Source: Sulfuricurvum sp. (GTDB lineage: Bacteria; Campylobacterota; Campylobacteria; Campylobacterales; Sulfurimonadaceae). Taken from it: 51,992 bases of DNA. Under the pieces are notes generated by a model that was given only the letters and a program-made list of their open reading frames with translations, was not told where the DNA came from and ran no database searches. The first letter of the stretch is position 1. Every line of letters begins with the position of its first letter. Of this stretch, positions 7,270 through 14,728 are shown one piece after another. The stretch is taken from assembly GCA_030696775.1 (NCBI GenBank), contig JAUYRN010000023.1, positions 1 to 51,992 of the forward strand, written 5' to 3'. A program made the translations under genes and the position numbers.

Positions 7270-9189
7270 ATGGCATTTACGTTAGAGGTAATGACCTCTT
7301 TTTCACAACCTATGATTAAAAATTATTTGATTTCTATTATCCGTACATTCGGGATTAAAGCCGTTGTTCATCAACAAAAGACAAAGATTATTTGTGCTTT
7401 TGACAGTAGTAATGAGAAGCTCCAAGAGTGTCTTGAATCGATCGGAACTAATCTTCCTGCATCATGTTTTATGACGAAAAGTGAGTTTTACGATATCGAG
7501 GGAGAACCTGAAACGGTTCCTGATTTTGATATCGAGTATCCGATCGCGTTGGGATTGTGTCCCGGTTGTCAAAAAGAGATGTTCGATCCAGGATCAAAGC
7601 GGTACTATTACCCTTTTACGCACTGTACGCATTGCGGGGGGCAATATGCTTTTTTCGATCATTATCCCTATGTGCGAAGTAATACAGCACTTTCGTATGT
7701 GAAGCCGTGTCCTGCGTGTGAAAAAGAATCCGTCAGTTTTGGGCGACGTGAAAAACAAGTATTGAACTCTTGTCACGAATGCGGAATACCTGTCAAATTG
7801 ATCCATAAAGGCAATGAACGTTATGCCAATGATCCGGGAAGTTTTCGAACCATGTTTGAAGTTGCCGCGAAAGCATTGCGTGACGGTAAAACACTTTTGA
7901 TGAAAACGACGATGGGATATCGGCTCTTTTATCGTACGGATAAACTGGAACAGGGTTCGGTTTTAATGCTGACCAATGCGATGAAAATCACAGAATATTG
8001 TTCACTGATCAATGATGAATTTAATGCACTGCTAAGTATCGAGCGTCCGATTATTCATGCAGCACTCAAAGATGAAACCCTGCGCAGTACGTTTGGCGCA
8101 ACCATTGATGTCAAATATCCGGATGAAGGCTTTTCAATCCTCTTGGGAAAAGAATTGACGCTTTTAGGTCTTGATTTTATTGCATACAGGGCATTAGAGT
8201 CTGCTGTTGAAGCAGATTTTAGTATGGACTTTGATTTAAATATCCATTCGCAAAGTGATATGCGTCTTTTTATCAACAAAGATGTGAAATTTATCACTTC
8301 AGGTGAGCGTGTTTCATTTCCTGCTCGTCTCCCATTTGGTACAGATACTCTTAGTATTGCCCATGGATTGGTAGGTATTAAAGATGAAAAAGGGATGCTG
8401 TTTGATCAGATGGAGCGTTTTTCCTCTGCTTCTACGCTGAAAGTCATTCAGCTCGAAACGGAAGAACCTGCCGTTGAATCTGCCAACTTTCACACGATGG
8501 CAGAAGATGAAGCGTCCTTTATGTCGGTCATCGCGGAGCATAGTAAATTTGGTACAAAAGTGGTCGGAGCTTATTTCGAAGGGGAACCGTCATTTTTGTA
8601 TTATGATGGAAAAAAAGTGATTCGCGTTGTCCCTCCTAAACCGTTTAGCCCTGAGGGACTGTTGGAAAAAATGGCGACGTTGCGAGAGGGATCGGATCGT
8701 TTGGTAGCAAATATGCGAACGAAACTTCCTGAGATGGTTGAAGCATTGTCATCACTAAAAGAGGGTGCGACTCTTTTTGAAGCGACGGCTATCATTTTGG
8801 ATTTGGAAGAGAAAAGTTATGAAGGAGTGATGAAAGAGGCATTGAAATTCGTCGGAAAAGGCGGACTTCAAATCGATACGAAAGTAGAAGATAACCGATT
8901 TAATCATGTTGCTTTTTTATCCAGTATCATTAGCTACCGTCTTGCAGATGTCGATGCCGTCTATTTGAGCTATTCTATTTTTGAATCATTTGGCGATTAT
9001 TTCAGTGAACTTCTCACCGAAATAAAAGGAAAAACCAAAGCATCGGATGTGGTGCTTTGCGGATCGTATTTCGCTGGACAGTCTCTTTTTAGCCGTTTAC
9101 AGAGAAACTTGAAAACAACACCTCCGTTAATGAATGTAAGTTACCCTATTGGGAAAGAAAGCTGTGTCGTTGGCGGAGTCTTTTTATAG
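7270..9189 (+). CDS. hydE: HydE, HypF-like hydrogenase formation protein
   Basis: This 639-residue paralogue of the carbamoyltransferase HypF appears degenerate. Residues about 97-171 carry four CxxC pairs (C97/C100, C119/C122, C147/C150, C168/C171) in HypF-like wording such as DPGSKRYYYPF. Residues about 197-225 resemble the YrdC-like entry (GKTLLMKTTMGYRLFYR against GKIIALKGLGGFHLMCD in HypF). The C-terminus ends like the Kae1-like domain (VVLCGSYFAGQSLFSRL). The N-terminal 90 residues lack the acylphosphatase motif, and the HHxAH metal motif of HypF is reduced to FNHVAF. HydE is known from Wolinella and Helicobacter as needed for hydrogenase formation. The biochemical role here is inferred. 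A full hypF lies downstream. Confidence 0.75.
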   Translation: MAFTLEVMTSFSQPMIKNYLISIIRTFGIKAVVHQQKTKIICAFDSSNEKLQECLESIGTNLPASCFMTKSEFYDIEGEPETVPDFDIEYPIALGLCPGCQKEMFDPGSKRYYYPFTHCTHCGGQYAFFDHYPYVRSNTALSYVKPCPACEKESVSFGRREKQVLNSCHECGIPVKLIHKGNERYANDPGSFRTMFEVAAKALRDGKTLLMKTTMGYRLFYRTDKLEQGSVLMLTNAMKITEYCSLINDEFNALLSIERPIIHAALKDETLRSTFGATIDVKYPDEGFSILLGKELTLLGLDFIAYRALESAVEADFSMDFDLNIHSQSDMRLFINKDVKFITSGERVSFPARLPFGTDTLSIAHGLVGIKDEKGMLFDQMERFSSASTLKVIQLETEEPAVESANFHTMAEDEASFMSVIAEHSKFGTKVVGAYFEGEPSFLYYDGKKVIRVVPPKPFSPEGLLEKMATLREGSDRLVANMRTKLPEMVEALSSLKEGATLFEATAIILDLEEKSYEGVMKEALKFVGKGGLQIDTKVEDNRFNHVAFLSSIISYRLADVDAVYLSYSIFESFGDYFSELLTEIKGKTKASDVVLCGSYFAGQSLFSRLQRNLKTTPPLMNVSYPIGKESCVVGGVFL

Positions 9190-9278
9190 GGTACTTGTGA
9201 CGAAAGTATTTTGAAGATTATTAGCGGTATCACCAAATAAATATGTCTAAATATTCACCATCAATGGTATTGATCTCT

Positions 9279-9287
9279 TGGTATAAT
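9279..9287 (+). promoter_or_regulatory. Extended -10 promoter of the chemoreceptor gene
   Basis: TGGTATAAT at 9279-9287 is an extended -10 element 37 nt upstream of the ATG at 9325. Nothing else stands out in the 135-nt gap after hydE. Confidence 0.55.
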
Positions 9288-9324
9288 ATGTTAACTTTTC
9301 ATGAAATCAAGAGGATAAATACGC

Positions 9325-11151
9325 ATGACAATACAATTTAGATTAATACTTGCAGCAGCACTAAGTTTAATGGTGATGCTAATAATAAGCATTGTCTCAT
9401 ACATGACCACCGAATCGGTTCGAATCAAAGGTGAAACGTACAATAAAATCATCTTATCAAAAGATTTGATCGCGGACATATTACCACCTCCTGCGTATAT
9501 TATTGAGGCACGTCTTGTGACCTATGAGATGGTTGATGCAGAAAATAAAGAAAAATTAGAGCCTTTAGTGACGAAGTTTTCAGGACTTGAAAAAGATTTT
9601 CTTGATCGTCAGAGTTACTGGGCAGCCAGCGAACTCAATGACGAACTAAAAGGGATGATTACATCTGGGGCTAAGTCAGCGGCTTTGGAATATTTCGATA
9701 CCGTTAAGAGTCAATTGATCCCTCTGGTAGAAAATGGTAACAGTACCGAAGCAAGAATTCTTCTTCATGGTAAATTGGAAAAAATCTATATGGAGCATCG
9801 AAATAATATTGATGCGATTGTGGAAAAAGCAACCCTTCAAGCAAAAGCGGATGAAGAAGTTTCGGATGAGCTTCTTTCATCGGGAATGACGCGAATGGTA
9901 TTAAGCGGAATGATCGGTATGATGATTTTGTTTGCCGTATTTTTTCTTACCAGTCGTGCCATCGTTGGACGGATTCGCCAATTTGGTCAGATCGCTTCTG
10001 ATCTTGCATCGGGGGATGCTGATTTGGACAAACGAATGCCCAGTCAAGGTGTTGATGAGATTGATGATGCATCGGCACGCTTTAACCTATTTTTGGACAA
10101 AGTAGCCAACATCGCTCATGATGCCCAGATAGATGCTCATAATGCTCATGTAGCAAACGAAAAAGCCAATAAAAGTTTAGTCCATTCGGATATGATGATT
10201 GACTTATCTAGTCACATGAGCGGAGGCGCAGTGAGTGGAGCTAAAGATTTACAAGAGTCGGCTCAACATGCAGTAAGCAGCCTCACGGAAGTTAATGCTC
10301 TTAATGCATCGACCGCTGAAGTCGTTTTGGAAGTAAAAGACAGTACCGGCGGAATCATTGAGGCGATTAGTCTTATTTCAGAGATGATCAATGAAAACCG
10401 CGATAATGCACAAGAACTCGAAAAAAGCATTGGTGATATCTCACAGGTAATCTCACTGATCAAAGATATATCGGATCAAACCAATTTATTAGCTCTCAAT
10501 GCTGCCATCGAGGCTGCGCGTGCAGGAGAACATGGACGTGGTTTTGCGGTGGTTGCCGATGAGGTACGGAAACTTGCGGAGCGTACTCAAAAAGCAACTT
10601 CTGAGGTTGAATTGACGATTAATATGCTCAAACAAAATGCAGGATCGATGGTTGAGAGCAGTGAAACGACTGAAAAATATGCGGCTGATTCGAGACAAAA
10701 ATTGAACGATTTCACGCAATCATTAAGTGAACTGATCGAAAAATCTGAGATTATTAAACATGATAATGAGTTTATATCGTTTGAGATTTTCGGTATTTTG
10801 GCAAAACTCGATCATTTAGTCTTTAAGCTCAACGCTTACGGATCTGTTTTCGATAATGAGCTAAAAGCACAGTTTGGTGATCATCACGGTTGCCGGTTGG
10901 GCAAATGGTATGAACATGGAGAAGGTAAAACTGCATTTGGAGCTACAGATTCATACCGTCGTCTTGAAGCACCTCATAAAATCGTCCACGAGAATGTCCT
11001 GCGTGCGCTAGAGTGCGTCAAGCGAAACGATTGCGTTGAACGACGCGATGAGATTTCATCTGCCTTTGCTGAAACTGAACGTCAAAGTTCTCTCTTGTTT
11101 GGAATCCTCAATGATATGATTAGTGAGGCTAGAAATAGATCTCATTCATGA
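9325..11151 (+). CDS. Methyl-accepting chemotaxis protein with C-terminal CZB zinc domain
   Basis: This 608-residue transmembrane chemoreceptor has TM1 at about residues 6-28, a helical periplasmic sensor domain of about 160 residues, and TM2 at about 190-212 ([20 protein letters not shown]). A HAMP and coiled-coil region follows, then the conserved signalling tip [19 protein letters not shown] and [14 protein letters not shown]. The last 120 residues form a chemoreceptor zinc-binding (CZB) domain, recognised by the first His in [25 protein letters not shown] and the HKIVHENV helix. The stimulus is unknown. CZB domains elsewhere tie taxis to zinc or oxidants. It sits between hydE and hypF and ends 17 nt before hypF, so energy taxis linked to hydrogen use is possible. 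Confidence 0.9.
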   Translation: MTIQFRLILAAALSLMVMLIISIVSYMTTESVRIKGETYNKIILSKDLIADILPPPAYIIEARLVTYEMVDAENKEKLEPLVTKFSGLEKDFLDRQSYWAASELNDELKGMITSGAKSAALEYFDTVKSQLIPLVENGNSTEARILLHGKLEKIYMEHRNNIDAIVEKATLQAKADEEVSDELLSSGMTRMVLSGMIGMMILFAVFFLTSRAIVGRIRQFGQIASDLASGDADLDKRMPSQGVDEIDDASARFNLFLDKVANIAHDAQIDAHNAHVANEKANKSLVHSDMMIDLSSHMSGGAVSGAKDLQESAQHAVSSLTEVNALNASTAEVVLEVKDSTGGIIEAISLISEMINENRDNAQELEKSIGDISQVISLIKDISDQTNLLALNAAIEAARAGEHGRGFAVVADEVRKLAERTQKATSEVELTINMLKQNAGSMVESSETTEKYAADSRQKLNDFTQSLSELIEKSEIIKHDNEFISFEIFGILAKLDHLVFKLNAYGSVFDNELKAQFGDHHGCRLGKWYEHGEGKTAFGATDSYRRLEAPHKIVHENVLRALECVKRNDCVERRDEISSAFAETERQSSLLFGILNDMISEARNRSHS

Positions 11152-11168
11152 ATATTTAGGGAGAGAAA

Positions 11169-13535
11169 GTGTCTGAACAATACGTCCACGTGCACATCAT
11201 AGTACGTGGAATCGTGCAGGGGGTAGGATTTCGCCCTTTTGTCTATCGTGAAGCCAAGACACACGGCTTAAAGGGTTTTGTCATTAATACTGCTGATGGA
11301 GTCGTCATCGAAGCTGAAGGGCTGGAATATGAGGCATTTATCAACGCTTTACGAGAAAATCTTCCCAAACATGCCCGTATCGATTCGATGGAAATTGTTG
11401 AGAGTGAATCCTGCGGTTATACCGATTTTGAAATCCGTGAGAGCACGCTAGGTTTTGGGAGTGTTGCTATACCTTTAGACACAGCATTGTGCAGTGCGTG
11501 TGAAGCAGAGATAGATGATCCTTCCAATCGTCGTTACCATTATCCTTTTATCAACTGCACCGATTGTGGGCCTCGTTACACCATCATTCAAATCCCTCCT
11601 TATGATCGTGTTCGAACGTCAATGAAACATTTTACGATGTGCGATGCCTGTCATACGGAATATACCGATCCTTCTTCTCGCCGTTATCATGCCGAACCGA
11701 TCAGTTGTCCTAACTGCGGACCGCAGTTAACGTTTTATATTAAAACGGCAGATGAGCAAAGACCATCTACCTACGTTAACACTGGGTTTCCCTCAGCGGG
11801 AAGCTCACGAACAGAAGAGACGTGCTTAAAAAACTCACAATTTATTGAAGCGGAAGGTGATCCCATCGCGTTGGCGGTTGAGATGCTCAAAGAGGGAAAA
11901 ATTATCGCGCTCAAAGGATTGGGGGGATTTCATCTGATGTGCGATGCTACATCCGATACTGCTGTGGCTGAATTACGACGTCGAAAACACCGAAAAGCCA
12001 AACCCTTAGCTGTGATGTTTCGCTCACTCGAACAACTCCAAGCGTATGCGGTGGTGAACGAGGAAGAGAGAGCTCATATCATCGGAGCCATCAAACCCAT
12101 AGTGATAGTACATGCCAAAAGCGGGACAAATCTCTCTGAGCACGTCGCCCCTTCGATTGACCGACTGGGAGTATTTCTACCCTATACGCCGCTTCATCGA
12201 CTCCTGTTTCAGAGAGTTGATTTTCCGTTGATTGCTACAAGTGCCAACATCAGTGATGAACCCATCATCGTAAAAGCCGATGAGATTGCCGACAGACTGG
12301 GAAATGTTGTGGATGGGATTTTGACCCATAATCGCACCATAGTTAATGCGCTGGATGATTCCGTTATTCAAATTGTACAGGGGCACGTTGTGATGCTTCG
12401 GATGGGGCGTGGATTTGCACCGCATACGCTTCTTTTGACAAATACCATTGATAAAAACATTTTAGCCCTCGGAGCCCATCAAAAAAGTGCCATAGCACTG
12501 GGCGTCAAAAAAAACATGGTGTTGAGCGGGCATATCGGTGATTTAGGAAGCATCGAATCAGATGGGTATTTTGAAAAGACGATTCAAACGTTTAAGCGAT
12601 TTTATGAGTGTGAACCGACCTTACTTATTAGCGATTTGCACCCTCATTACTCCTCAACACGTTATGCCAAAGAACAAAAAAAAGAACACTATGGTGTTCA
12701 GCACCATTATGCACATATTCTCGCCTGCATGGGAGAATATACGTTGAATGAAAAGGTACTTGGGTTTGCGTTTGACGGTACGGGATACGGTGAAGATGGG
12801 AGTCTATGGGGCGGTGAGGTGATGATTGCCGATACGCATGGATATGAACGAATCGGGTTTTTAAAACCGTTTGCTCTTTTGGGCGGGGATAAAGCGATCA
12901 AAGAACCTCGTCGGATTGCGTTGTCACTGTTGTTTGAGTGTTACGCTTTGGAAGAAGTACTGGTATTGAAATCTCCTACTACGGAATCTTTTTTAGAGTA
13001 CGAAATCCGTCAGCTTCACCACATGTGGACGAAACAGCTCAACGCTCCGCGAAGCAGTTCGATGGGTCGATTGTTTGATGCAGTTGCCTCATTGGGCGGA
13101 TTTATTCAAACACTTGACTATGAGGGGCAGGGAGGGATGATAATGGAATCATTTGTCGATGACTCGATTACGGAACCGTTTGATTTTACTGTGACAGATA
13201 GGGCGGTTGTTTTATCCTCGATGGTTGAACAAATAGTTGCGTTAAGCACTCAAAGCGATGCTAAACGCCTTATTGCCAGCCGATTTATTGCTACAATAGA
13301 AGCAATGATGGAATATTTTGTTAATTTACACCCTGAATTACCCGTTGTCATCGGTGGTGGTGTGTTTCAAAACCATGCTTTGATGAGCCGATTGTACCGA
13401 GGTTTCGGCGAGGGACGATTTTACGCACAACAGCAAACTCCTGTTAATGACGGGGGAATTGCACTTGGACAGTTATACTATGCTTTGTATAATCTCCCGT
13501 ATCCGAAAGATACGGGTAGCTTTAGGGGGTTGTAG
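11169..13535 (+). CDS. hypF: Carbamoyltransferase HypF
   Basis: This 788-residue protein carries out the first steps of cyanide-ligand synthesis for the NiFe site, passing a carbamoyl group from carbamoyl phosphate to HypE. Domains in order are acylphosphatase at about 5-90 (RGIVQGVGFRPFVYREA), paired zinc fingers at about 108-185 (C108, C111, C130, C133 and a second set), YrdC-like at about 225-400 (KGLGGFHLMCDA) and Kae1-like from about 480 (HHYAHILACM, FDGTGYGEDGSLWGGE, VIGGGVFQNHAL). The start is GTG with a GGGAGAGA ribosome-binding site; no ATG fits better. The last 13 residues, from LPYPKDTG onward, and the stop are encoded by repeat R1 copy B, so the natural end was probably near ALGQLYYALYN. 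Confidence 0.95.
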   Translation: MSEQYVHVHIIVRGIVQGVGFRPFVYREAKTHGLKGFVINTADGVVIEAEGLEYEAFINALRENLPKHARIDSMEIVESESCGYTDFEIRESTLGFGSVAIPLDTALCSACEAEIDDPSNRRYHYPFINCTDCGPRYTIIQIPPYDRVRTSMKHFTMCDACHTEYTDPSSRRYHAEPISCPNCGPQLTFYIKTADEQRPSTYVNTGFPSAGSSRTEETCLKNSQFIEAEGDPIALAVEMLKEGKIIALKGLGGFHLMCDATSDTAVAELRRRKHRKAKPLAVMFRSLEQLQAYAVVNEEERAHIIGAIKPIVIVHAKSGTNLSEHVAPSIDRLGVFLPYTPLHRLLFQRVDFPLIATSANISDEPIIVKADEIADRLGNVVDGILTHNRTIVNALDDSVIQIVQGHVVMLRMGRGFAPHTLLLTNTIDKNILALGAHQKSAIALGVKKNMVLSGHIGDLGSIESDGYFEKTIQTFKRFYECEPTLLISDLHPHYSSTRYAKEQKKEHYGVQHHYAHILACMGEYTLNEKVLGFAFDGTGYGEDGSLWGGEVMIADTHGYERIGFLKPFALLGGDKAIKEPRRIALSLLFECYALEEVLVLKSPTTESFLEYEIRQLHHMWTKQLNAPRSSSMGRLFDAVASLGGFIQTLDYEGQGGMIMESFVDDSITEPFDFTVTDRAVVLSSMVEQIVALSTQSDAKRLIASRFIATIEAMMEYFVNLHPELPVVIGGGVFQNHALMSRLYRGFGEGRFYAQQQTPVNDGGIALGQLYYALYNLPYPKDTGSFRGL

Positions 13536-13570
13536 GGACATTTGTCCCTGCCAATTTTTGGGCTTTGCTC
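13493..13570 (-). repeat. Interspersed repeat R1, copy B
   Basis: This is the inverted copy of the element at 6356-6433, identical at about 73 of 78 positions. It overlaps the end of hypF and supplies its last codons and stop. The same two hairpins are present. Together the copies form inverted repeats around a 7-kb block holding hydC, hydE, the chemoreceptor gene and most of hypF. Confidence 0.85.
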
Positions 13571-13603
13571 GAAAATAGTGATATATTAAATAAAAGGATA
13601 AGA

Positions 13604-14161
13604 ATGAACGCTAAAGTCGCATTGATAGGATCAGGAAACGCATTTTTTATGGATGAAGGGATTGGACTGTACGCGGGAAAATACCTCAAAGAAAACTACA
13701 CATTTGAGCCTGAATTGGACATTATCGATGGTGGGACGCTTGGTTTTGGTTTAATGCCTTTGTTGCAAGAATATGAGATTGTGTTGATCGTCAATACCAG
13801 TTCTGATGATGGTAAAATCGTAGGAGATATTGATGTTCTCAGCGGTGACGAGCTCATTGCCAACCAAGGGATCAAAAAAACGGCGAATGAAGTCGAGATT
13901 ACCGAAATGCTTCAAATCTGTTCGATGGCAAACCATTGTGCGCAAACCTCCATGGTGAGTATCGTCCCCGAAGACATTATCAGCGTTCATGTGGGCGTCA
14001 CACCTGCCTTACGCGAAAAATGGCTGGAGTATATCGATGTGATTGTGAGTGAACTGGCAAAATGTGGGATTAACAGTACGCGAAAAGAGTCTGTGATGGG
14101 GCTGGATGAGATACTCGACCAGTTTGCCAATCCCAGTATCGAACACGGTAAGGGATTTTAA
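13604..14161 (+). CDS. HydD/HycI-family maturation-protease paralogue with substituted metal ligands
   Basis: The product has 185 residues from the ATG at 13604, which has an AAAGGATAAG ribosome-binding site. An upstream in-frame TTG at 13565 lies in repeat R1 and is rejected. The fold is recognisable from GSGNAFFMDEGIG at the N-terminus, IIDGGTLGFGL and SIVPEDI. In this family a Glu, an Asp and a His bind nickel and guide cleavage of the large subunit. Here the Glu remains (E18), but the Asp position is N64 in LIVNTSSDD and the His position is N95 in ANEVEITEML. It may therefore be a non-cleaving chaperone or have other specificity. It lies 3 nt before its paralogue. Confidence 0.8.
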   Translation: MNAKVALIGSGNAFFMDEGIGLYAGKYLKENYTFEPELDIIDGGTLGFGLMPLLQEYEIVLIVNTSSDDGKIVGDIDVLSGDELIANQGIKKTANEVEITEMLQICSMANHCAQTSMVSIVPEDIISVHVGVTPALREKWLEYIDVIVSELAKCGINSTRKESVMGLDEILDQFANPSIEHGKGF

Positions 14162-14164
14162 TCC

Positions 14165-14728
14165 ATGTCGATTGTTGTACTGGGTGTCGGGAATGTACTC
14201 GAAGAAGATGACGGAATCGGTATTTATGCGGCAGCATATCTTCGTGCCAATTATACATTGAGTCCTCATGTTCAGGTCATAGACGGCGGAGTGGAGGGGA
14301 TCAATCTTCTCAATCTTTTTTTAGAAAATGACCACATTATCATCCTTGATACGATCAATCTCGATGACAGTGCAGGAAGTATCTACAATATCCCCTCTTA
14401 TGAACTTAGCGGATACGGACTTAACAGCGGCGGTGCGCATGAAGTGGGTGTGATGCAGTGTCTGGATATGATCGAGCTGATGGGGAAACCGCTTCCAAAA
14501 TCGAATGTATTGGGGATTGTCCCTGCCACGATTTCTTTTCGCATGGGACTAAGTCCAGAACTCACGGCTAGGTTTGATAGCTATCTCGGAACGATTATCA
14601 ACTATCTCAAAAGCTGTGATATTGAGGTGGTAAAAAAAGAGATACAGCAAACGCTCGTCGAAATCATCGATGAGTTTAAATATCCTACTAGTCTTGATCC
14701 CGCTTCAAAAACTCCTCAAGCTCTGTAA
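14165..14728 (+). CDS. hydD: Hydrogenase maturation protease (HydD-like)
   Basis: This 187-residue member of the HycI/HyaD endopeptidase family probably removes the 20-residue extension of HydB. Visible motifs are GVGNVLEEDDGIG, VIDGGVEGINLL, the metal-binding D62 in ILDTINLDD and H92 in AHEVGVMQCL, and LGIVPATIS. The Glu of the family (E16 in E. coli HybD) is Asp here (D16), so the ligand set is D/D/H. It follows its paralogue by 3 nt. The last 41 nt overlap the convergent PAS-GGDEF-EAL gene. Assignment to HydB rather than another substrate is inferred, because the other large subunit in this window has no extension. Confidence 0.83.
   Translation: MSIVVLGVGNVLEEDDGIGIYAAAYLRANYTLSPHVQVIDGGVEGINLLNLFLENDHIIILDTINLDDSAGSIYNIPSYELSGYGLNSGGAHEVGVMQCLDMIELMGKPLPKSNVLGIVPATISFRMGLSPELTARFDSYLGTIINYLKSCDIEVVKKEIQQTLVEIIDEFKYPTSLDPASKTPQAL

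Noticed and set aside
13565-13603. Longer N-terminus of the first maturation-protease paralogue from a TTG start.
   Set aside because: The region lies partly in repeat R1 and lacks a ribosome-binding site, while the ATG at 13604 has AAAGGATAAG and yields the normal family start.
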